NCBI GenBank assembly: GCA_903921945.1
Contig: CAIXSC010000065.1
Span: 1-22,159 of the forward strand
Reading direction: 5' to 3'
DNA: 22,159 nucleotides
DNA from: an uncultured Planctomycetaceae bacterium
GTDB lineage: Bacteria > Planctomycetota > Planctomycetia > Pirellulales > Pirellulaceae
The position numbers and the translations under genes were made by a program. Below, piece after piece: positions 21,724 through 22,159 of the stretch (positions are counted from its first letter, which is position 1; every line of letters begins with the position of its first letter). The notes under the pieces are model-generated. The model ran no database searches and was not told where the DNA came from. It worked only from the letters and a program-made list of their open reading frames with translations.

Positions 21724-22159
21724 TTAAGGCCGGGTCATCCCCGAGCCATTCGCAATGCCGTAGAGGTTGCCGGCGAAGGTCGGCACTCCGCCTTGGCTGA
21801 TCGTGAGCGCCAATTGCAACCCGGAAATCTGTGCCGATTCCGTTCGGCTAGGCAAGTAGCGGTACGGTCCCGCGTACGCCTCGGAGGAATTCGCGCTGCT
21901 GCCGCGCAAACTGCTCGCGGTGTCAGGATCGAAGAGCATTCCAGCGACGAAACTCATCCCGCTCGTCCAACTTCCGCCGTAGGACCCGCGGACCCGTCGG
22001 CCTTCCGCATCGCTCGCCAACTCGACATCCGACAGGCCAGCCTGGGCCAAAACGGCCGCTTCCGGCCGCGATCCGACTGACTTCTTTGCCGGTGTTTCGC
22101 GAACAACCCGACGCGTTTCCGGCATTTCACCATGGGCCACCTCGATGTCGCACCATGGG
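21724..22159 (-). CDS. Small secreted protein with VRG leader, cut by window edge
   Basis: The frame is open to the right edge, so the N-terminus, probably with a signal peptide, lies outside. A GTG at 22140 could start it, but no signal peptide would then be present, unlike its relatives. The visible part has a leader-like segment (EAAVLAQAGLSDVELASDAEG then RRVRG), followed by SGMSFVAGMLFDPDT. This groups it with the 18048 product and apart from the SGLSSLGA proteins. The mature part is Ser/Gly/Ala/Tyr-rich, has no cysteine and ends NGSGMTRP. The stretch before the leader (about 30 residues, rich in Arg, Glu and Pro) is not seen in the relatives. Function unknown. Confidence 0.75.
   Translation of the reverse strand, partial: PWCDIEVAHGEMPETRRVVRETPAKKSVGSRPEAAVLAQAGLSDVELASDAEGRRVRGSYGGSWTSGMSFVAGMLFDPDTASSLRGSSANSSEAYAGPYRYLPSRTESAQISGLQLALTISQGGVPTFAGNLYGIANGSGMTRP

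Overview
The window looks like a chromosomal segment of a planctomycete, probably Pirellulales-like. The GC content is high, with long Pro/Ala-rich extracytoplasmic proteins. There is a Ser/Thr kinase with the N-terminal extension common in planctomycete kinases, and a CsrA. Small AT-richer islands hold promoters with good -35/-10 boxes. The taxonomic call is inferred from protein style; no rRNA or other phylogenetic marker is present.

Left part (1-7568). A strong terminator (92-132) closes a plus-strand gene lying outside the window. A compact minus-strand operon follows (2912 down to 171): glutaredoxin-like protein, glycine oxidase ThiO and a two-Rossmann FAD/NAD(P) oxidoreductase. Divergent from it is a 900-aa membrane-anchored Ser/Thr kinase (3107-5809), convergent with a csrA whose C-terminus carries a pentapeptide-repeat tail. 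A secreted TPR protein (6552-7568) is divergent from csrA.

Right part (7569-22159). This is an envelope/secretion locus. A presumed plus-strand operon (10614-18467) encodes a beta-barrel protein (A), a second beta-barrel of the MetA-degradation/FapF type with N-terminal membrane helices (B), a periplasmic C39-type cysteine peptidase with a readable Cys/His/Asp triad, a third beta-barrel (C, paralogue of A) and a small secreted protein. Around it are five more small secreted proteins (7873-8316 plus; 18555-19004, 19568-20017, 20582-21043 and 21724-22159 minus). All six share a leader segment ending in a conserved [VI]RG motif, and the mature parts are Gly/Ser/Asn/Gln-rich. Four belong to one subfamily (SGLSSLGA core) and two to another (GMSFV.GML core). 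A minus-strand membrane protein with a Val-Pro repeat tail (8549-10186) also sits in the locus.

Working model (inference): the small proteins are exported by Sec, trimmed at the [VI]RG leader by the C39 peptidase and passed through the FapF-like barrel, perhaps to form a surface or matrix fibre. The layout recalls the Pseudomonas Fap functional-amyloid system (FapD peptidase, FapF pore, FapB/C/E substrates) but with different substrates and extra barrels. The substrate genes are individually transcribed: three have clear promoters with 16-bp spacers, four have strong intrinsic terminators, and two share an identical 21-bp element at a fixed distance from the -10 box. In-frame 15-bp tandem repeats recur in unrelated genes throughout the window.
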